A stretch of 11,462 nucleotides of DNA, from contig CAZLPY010000029.1 of NCBI GenBank assembly GCA_964561525.1, positions 1 to 11,462 of the forward strand, in the 5' to 3' direction. The notes under the pieces were generated by a model that was not told the origin of the DNA, made no database searches, and saw only the letters and a program-made list of their open reading frames with translations. The translations under genes were made by a program, and so were the position numbers. The DNA is from CAZLPY01 sp964561525. Lineage in GTDB: Bacteria; Patescibacteriota; UBA1384; CAJBMM01. Below, one piece after another: positions 7,994 through 11,462 of the stretch; positions within the stretch are counted from its first letter, which is position 1, and every line of letters starts with the position of its first letter.

Positions 7994-9169
7994 CTATATT
8001 AGGGATTGATAAAGCTTGTTGTACTCTTCCGTCAGGATACCCCAAGTAAACGATTTTTTCCAGGCTTGAAAACCAGCTGTTGCCAGTTTCTCTCTTAATG
8101 GTTGGTTGCTACTTAAATCCTCAAGCATTAGTGCTGATCCGCCTGTTTCTGCATGGGCCAATCCCTTGCGATCGATTTCTGTGGGCAGAATCATCCCACC
8201 CTTGGTCCAGCTCACTATTTCCTTGGCGTTACCCACGTCCGTGGACAAAAACGGTGTTTTTGCAGCACAACTTTCAAAAAGTACCAACGGCGAACATTCA
8301 ATCTGAGATGGGAATAAAAAGATATCGGCAGCTTTATAGGCAGCAACTGTCGCTTTGCGGTCTAGCGCTGGAATAAGGATTTTTTTGCCCGCCAGCTTGT
8401 TTGTCTTTTGGCGATTAAAAAGTGAAGCTTGCCACTGACAACTTCTGCGGCAGCCTAAGCGGACTGTGTTACCTACAATTACTAACGTCGCATTGGTGAT
8501 ATTGGCTCGGCGGAATATTGCAATGGCTTCTGCATGGCCCTTCTGGCGATTATGAGAGCCAACTGTCAATACGAGCGTAGTGTCAGGGTCAATTCCAAGC
8601 TCAGATCGAATATCAAGTTTTGGTGCAGGCAAAAATTCTTCTTCTGCAGCACCGTTGGGAATAATCATCGTTTTATTTTTTTTGATACCGTGTTGGCGGG
8701 CAAAATTAATGTCGCGATAGTCATCGGATAAAAAGACATTCATATCAAATATTGGCATAGTCTGCGCAAGATTATCGAAATATTTTCGATAGCGAGCCAG
8801 CGGAAGTGCAGAGAAACCAGTTGGGACAAAAACCTTACGCGCTTTTATCTGGTCGAGCACCGGCAGAGCAAGATCAGTCGCCCATTGCTGCGCGGCAAAC
8901 AGTGTGATCACGTCAAATTTTGAATTAATAAGGAACTGCTGGTAGCGCTCAACCTCTTTCTTGTTCCCGTAGCCACGCAAGGTGCTTCCAGAAATATCAA
9001 ATTGCTCTATCACCACGCCATCCACTGTTCTCGGACGAGGATCCATAGCCGAAGTAGCTACAGTTACCCGGTGACCTTCCTTGACCAAGCGGCGCGAGAG
9101 CTGTGACACTACTTCCTGCATTCCACCTGTTGAGGGTGGATATGACTGAACTGCATGTAATATTTTCAT
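7994..9169 (-). CDS. Glycosyltransferase family 4 protein
   Basis: This 391-residue GT-B fold glycosyltransferase has retaining GT4 features. PPSTGGMQEVVSQLSRRLVK (residues 11-30) is the N-terminal glycine-rich acceptor-side motif. MIIPNGAAEEEF (168-179) marks the domain linker. LVLTVGSHNRQKGHAEAI (199-216) begins the donor domain. FPSQIECSPLVLFESCAAKT (286-305) contains the E-x7-E motif (Glu291, Glu299) that binds the donor nucleotide sugar. STDVGNAKEIV (309-319) follows. Between the third and fourth strands of the donor domain is a Cys-containing insert, LGCRRSCQW (238-246), longer than in many GT4 enzymes. Its ATG forms a 4-bp ATGA overlap with the stop of the FkbM-like gene, and no Shine-Dalgarno motif is seen before it, so it is probably translated by coupling. 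Donor and acceptor are not predictable from sequence alone. Confidence 0.9.
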   Translation of the reverse strand: MKILHAVQSYPPSTGGMQEVVSQLSRRLVKEGHRVTVATSAMDPRPRTVDGVVIEQFDISGSTLRGYGNKKEVERYQQFLINSKFDVITLFAAQQWATDLALPVLDQIKARKVFVPTGFSALPLARYRKYFDNLAQTMPIFDMNVFLSDDYRDINFARQHGIKKNKTMIIPNGAAEEEFLPAPKLDIRSELGIDPDTTLVLTVGSHNRQKGHAEAIAIFRRANITNATLVIVGNTVRLGCRRSCQWQASLFNRQKTNKLAGKKILIPALDRKATVAAYKAADIFLFPSQIECSPLVLFESCAAKTPFLSTDVGNAKEIVSWTKGGMILPTEIDRKGLAHAETGGSALMLEDLSSNQPLREKLATAGFQAWKKSFTWGILTEEYNKLYQSLI

Positions 9170-10005
9170 CGGATTATTTTTTTAACAGCACCATACAAAA
9201 GATTCTTAGATCTTGTCTTAACTCTCAGTGCACTTGCCCGTGCAGCCGGTATGCCTAATGAGCGAGCTGACAAAAGTGGGTTCTTGTAGTTCCAATGCGG
9301 AGGCACAAGGCCAAGGTTGACTAAATACAGCCATTCACGCTCTGTTCGTGATAGCTTTTCGATAAAGGCTTCGTATGCTTCTTCAGACGAAATACTTTCG
9401 ATGCCATGCTCTTTGCGCACATCATTGCGTATGTAAAAAGCATTTCCGTTAAAGCACGCGAGGCTATATTTTTTCCCCGCCGCAATTTTATTAAATACAG
9501 GCAAGGGTTGCCCAATGTTTTTGATCGCAACTTCTCTAGGCAATTCTTTGGTCGCGAGAGGGCTATGGCCAGCGTTTACCTCAACACAAATCACCCGCGG
9601 AGAAATGTCTAGTGTGGCAAAAATCTCATTGTCTAAGCCATCAATATCGATGCTCAAGAAATCCATATTTTTAGCGAGTTCACCAAGTTTATTATCATGC
9701 AAAATCTTTGAAAGTGTGTTTTTATCACCATCAACAAAGCTATTTATGCTATGAACACTAGGATTGTCACTATAGTTGGCAACGGCTTGTTCATATCGCT
9801 CCTTATCTCCCTCGATAAATACTCCCGTCCAGCCGGCCAGAATTAGTTTGCGAATATTACTTAAGTGGATACCATCCCAGGCGCCGAACTCAACTGCCAC
9901 CTTGCCCGTGGTGCCAATAACCGAGAATATTCGTTCAATAATCCCATCCTCGCCGTTTTGCGAGAAGGTGTTGTGTTTATATTCGAGTAAATTGAGTTTT
10001 TTCAT
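9166..10005 (-). CDS. FkbM-like SAM-dependent methyltransferase domain protein
   Basis: This 279-residue protein resembles the group of FkbM-like (Methyltransf_21-like) proteins found in glycan loci. It has FSQNGEDGIIERIF (residues 14-27) near the N-terminus. The SAM-binding loop VEFGAWDGIHLSN (38-50) follows. GVFIEGDKERY (61-71) holds the acidic residue after the second strand. DFLSIDIDGLDNEI (115-128) is the conserved Asp-rich motif seen in this group, and CVEVNAGHSP (140-149) follows. The C-terminal 70 residues are rich in Arg and Lys. Many FkbM-family members O-methylate hydroxyls on sugars or polyketides, so a sugar O-methyltransferase is the best guess, but members with this SQNGEDG signature are mostly uncharacterised. 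A TCCT at 10013-10016 (AGGA on the coding strand) lies 7 nt before the ATG. The gene overlaps both neighbours by 4 bp, in ATGA arrangements. Confidence 0.8.
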   Translation of the reverse strand: MKKLNLLEYKHNTFSQNGEDGIIERIFSVIGTTGKVAVEFGAWDGIHLSNIRKLILAGWTGVFIEGDKERYEQAVANYSDNPSVHSINSFVDGDKNTLSKILHDNKLGELAKNMDFLSIDIDGLDNEIFATLDISPRVICVEVNAGHSPLATKELPREVAIKNIGQPLPVFNKIAAGKKYSLACFNGNAFYIRNDVRKEHGIESISSEEAYEAFIEKLSRTEREWLYLVNLGLVPPHWNYKNPLLSARSLGIPAARASALRVKTRSKNLLYGAVKKIIR

Positions 10006-10955
10006 TTAAGATTCCTAAACCATTCCCATGTTTTGGATAAGCCTTCCTCAAGCCCAATATGTGCCTGCCATTTAGTGTCATGTTTTAGCTTTGTGCTATC
10101 TAAAACATTCGCAGTTACATCAAAAGATCGTGCCGGCAGCATTTTTACCTTAATTTCTTTACGCGCTGTTTTAGCTAGATCTTCCAAAGCTTCTAAGACC
10201 TGCCTATTGGTTGTACCAACGCCCGTGCCCACGTTATATACCGCTCCAAGTGTACCACTATCTAAAGCCGATAGTATTCCCTCCGCAATATCTGTTACAT
10301 AAATGTAATCGCGCACCCTCCCTTGCTTGCCCCCGTTTTCTTCATAAATCTCAATCGTCTTGCCGCTTAGTATCGAAGCAATCGCAGTCGAAACGAAGCC
10401 TTGCCCTGTATATGGGCGCTGACCCTCTCCATAGGCGTTTCCTGGCCTCAGGATGACAACGGGGAGGTTATGCATCCGCCAGAACATCAAGGCATATTTT
10501 TCAATCGCTAATTTGGTGATGCCGTACGGTGAAATCGGGTTAGTAGGGTGAGTTTCGTCTATTGGGAGTTGGATCGCATCCCCATAGACCGCGCCTCCGG
10601 AGGAAACAATCACCAATTTCTTCAACGGAAATGTGCTAGCTACTTTAAAATGTGATAACGCTCTAGGTAGATTTTGGTTTATATCTGAAAGCGGATCATC
10701 AAAGCTGGTTTTAGGAACCGATGAGTATGCTAGCAAGACAATCTCGTCGATACCTCTCAAAATCTTTTTCAGGGCTTTTTCATCGCCATAGTCGGCAATT
10801 ATATAGTCAACACGAGACGCCAACTGGCGAGCAGAAACTGGCTGTCTCGGCTGTGCAATTTCGAGCACAGATACCTTTCGACCACTCTTCTTTAGCAATT
10901 CAACAAGAGGCCGACCGATAAAGCCGCCACCGCCAACTACTAGACAATGATTCAT
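10002..10955 (-). CDS. NAD-dependent epimerase, UDP-hexose 4-epimerase-like (extended SDR)
   Basis: This 317-residue extended SDR is complete. VVGGGGFIGRPL (residues 6-17) is the NAD-binding loop. Its catalytic Ser region, SSGGAVYG (118-125), and Y144-x3-K148 (SPYGITK, 142-148) match the GalE-like branch. RPGNAYGEGQ (170-179) and RVRDYIYVTDIAEG (213-226) are the usual substrate-domain and signature motifs. The likely reaction is C4 epimerisation of a UDP-hexose or UDP-N-acetylhexosamine, for example GlcNAc to GalNAc, but substrate specificity is not readable here. It differs clearly from the other SDR in this window (Thr-Ser-Glu catalytic pattern), so the two are not recent copies. A GAGGG motif lies 5 nt before its ATG, inside the upstream gene, and the stop forms an ATGA overlap with the next gene. 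The product may feed the dehydrogenase or a glycosyltransferase. Confidence 0.88.
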   Translation of the reverse strand: MNHCLVVGGGGFIGRPLVELLKKSGRKVSVLEIAQPRQPVSARQLASRVDYIIADYGDEKALKKILRGIDEIVLLAYSSVPKTSFDDPLSDINQNLPRALSHFKVASTFPLKKLVIVSSGGAVYGDAIQLPIDETHPTNPISPYGITKLAIEKYALMFWRMHNLPVVILRPGNAYGEGQRPYTGQGFVSTAIASILSGKTIEIYEENGGKQGRVRDYIYVTDIAEGILSALDSGTLGAVYNVGTGVGTTNRQVLEALEDLAKTARKEIKVKMLPARSFDVTANVLDSTKLKHDTKWQAHIGLEEGLSKTWEWFRNLK

Positions 10956-11462
10956 GTCATCCCTCGCATGCCAGAAAATTTGTTTTTTGCTTGTTGCAGT
11001 TTCAACATTGTAAACCGTGCGCTTTTTGATATTGCGGACTGGGGGTAGTTGTAAGCTATAATTGTACGCAGTGTTTGCGCTCGTTTTTTTAAAACAGACC
11101 TATCCGATTCCGGCAGGCTTGATATTTTTTTAAATAACTCATCTAGAAGCGAATTTACTTCAGCGAGAGTCACGTTTGTTTCTTTTGAGATCGGTTTATG
11201 AATCAACGTAGCGAAGGCAAGGATGGTTTTGTCCAAAGGATTTTTGTCCAATAATCGCGCGATGTTCTCCGCACTGATCGTAATAACATGATCGGTAAAA
11301 GGATTATTGATATCTCTCGACATACCACTTTTGGTACCGCGGTATAGGTGCAGGAACTCGGGTCTGTCCGCGACTGCGAACTTCTCGGCTATACGAGACC
11401 ACAATTCATAGGCCTCGGGAGGCTGCCTACGAGGGGCAATTGTGTATGGACCAACGGTATTA
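10952..11462 (-). CDS. Partial GT2-like glycosyltransferase, C-terminal part only
   Basis: The reading frame is open from the right edge of the window (first whole codon at 11459-11461) to TGA at 10952. It gives 169 visible residues, and the N-terminus lies outside. A TTG at 11402-11404 could be read as a start, but the frame continues upstream with sense codons and a recognisable motif, so this is not the true start. The beginning of the visible part, GPYTIAPRRQPPEAYELW (fragment residues 4-21) and the following SRIAEKF...PEFLHLYRGTKSG, lines up with the end of a GT2 catalytic domain. The complete GT2 in this window has GLYNPRAYLVEDYELWTRL in that place. The usual Glu-Asp is Glu-Ala here (GCC at 11411-11413). 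The remaining 120 residues (TDHVITIS onward) are mostly helical and basic near the end, with no motif I know. The GT2 assignment rests on one motif, so it is moderate. It is the most upstream gene of the run that can be seen. Confidence 0.6.
   Translation of the reverse strand, partial: NTVGPYTIAPRRQPPEAYELWSRIAEKFAVADRPEFLHLYRGTKSGMSRDINNPFTDHVITISAENIARLLDKNPLDKTILAFATLIHKPISKETNVTLAEVNSLLDELFKKISSLPESDRSVLKKRAQTLRTIIAYNYPQSAISKSARFTMLKLQQAKNKFSGMRGMT
10961..10965 (-). promoter_or_regulatory. Ribosome binding site of the GalE-like gene inside the upstream coding sequence
   Basis: GAGGG on the minus strand is 5 nt before the ATG at 10955 and lies within the last codons of the truncated GT2-like gene. 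It confirms the start and shows that the 4-bp overlap gene also has its own initiation signal. Confidence 0.55.

Noticed and set aside
8080..8376. Open frame of 98 codons on the plus strand inside the GT4 gene
   Set aside because: It lies wholly antisense to a well-supported glycosyltransferase, has no recognisable motif and no supporting ribosome binding site. The same applies to the other antisense and out-of-frame stretches of 60-104 codons across the window.
11402..11404. TTG as the start of a 150-residue gene at 10952-11404
   Set aside because: The frame stays open to the window edge, and the residues before the TTG belong to the GT2-like motif, so the gene is truncated by the window rather than starting here.

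Overview
The window is a densely coded bacterial locus for a surface polysaccharide or glycoconjugate. It holds eleven genes with almost no non-coding DNA. Ten are complete. The eleventh, on the minus strand at the right edge, is cut by the window end. No RNA gene, insertion sequence, CRISPR array or long intergenic space is visible. TGA, TAA and TAG all end well-formed genes, so the standard bacterial code fits and a TGA-to-glycine code is not supported. Base composition is moderate by eye, Shine-Dalgarno motifs are short, and stop/start overlaps are common. The protein styles, especially the GT4, the 'FSQNGEDG' FkbM-like protein and the small methyltransferase, recall Candidate Phyla Radiation genomes such as Saccharibacteria. 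That placement is an impression, not a demonstrated result.

Left block (about 1-3000, plus strand): a 663-residue polytopic membrane protein of GT-C/polymerase type is followed 23 bp later by a short-chain dehydrogenase/reductase (SDR) sugar-nucleotide epimerase or dehydratase. An in-frame stop sits directly before the first gene, and no promoter can be placed in the 20 bases available. The block probably continues from further left.

Right block (11462 down to 2974, minus strand): nine genes in one orientation form an apparent operon whose promoter lies outside the window. In transcription order they are: the C-terminal part of a GT2-like glycosyltransferase; a GalE-like epimerase; an FkbM-like methyltransferase; a GT4 glycosyltransferase; a class I SAM methyltransferase; a GT11 fucosyltransferase; a GT2 glycosyltransferase; a UDP-sugar 6-dehydrogenase; and a second GT4 glycosyltransferase. 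Five of the eight junctions overlap (three ATGA overlaps of 4 bp, one of 16 bp and one of 10 bp). The other three gaps are 13, 17 and 42 bp. The last gene converges on the left block and overlaps the epimerase gene by 25 bp.

Taken together, the genes can supply epimerised and oxidised (uronic acid) UDP-sugars, transfer several sugars including probably fucose, and methylate the glycan. Parts that would be needed but are absent here are GDP-fucose synthesis, a Wzx flippase or ABC exporter, and an initiating phosphoglycosyltransferase. The most notable oddity is that the truncated GT2-like protein has Glu-Ala where the family usually has Glu-Asp, the motif that supplies the catalytic base. The window otherwise looks like a variable but conventional glycan locus, and I do not see a clearly new kind of system.
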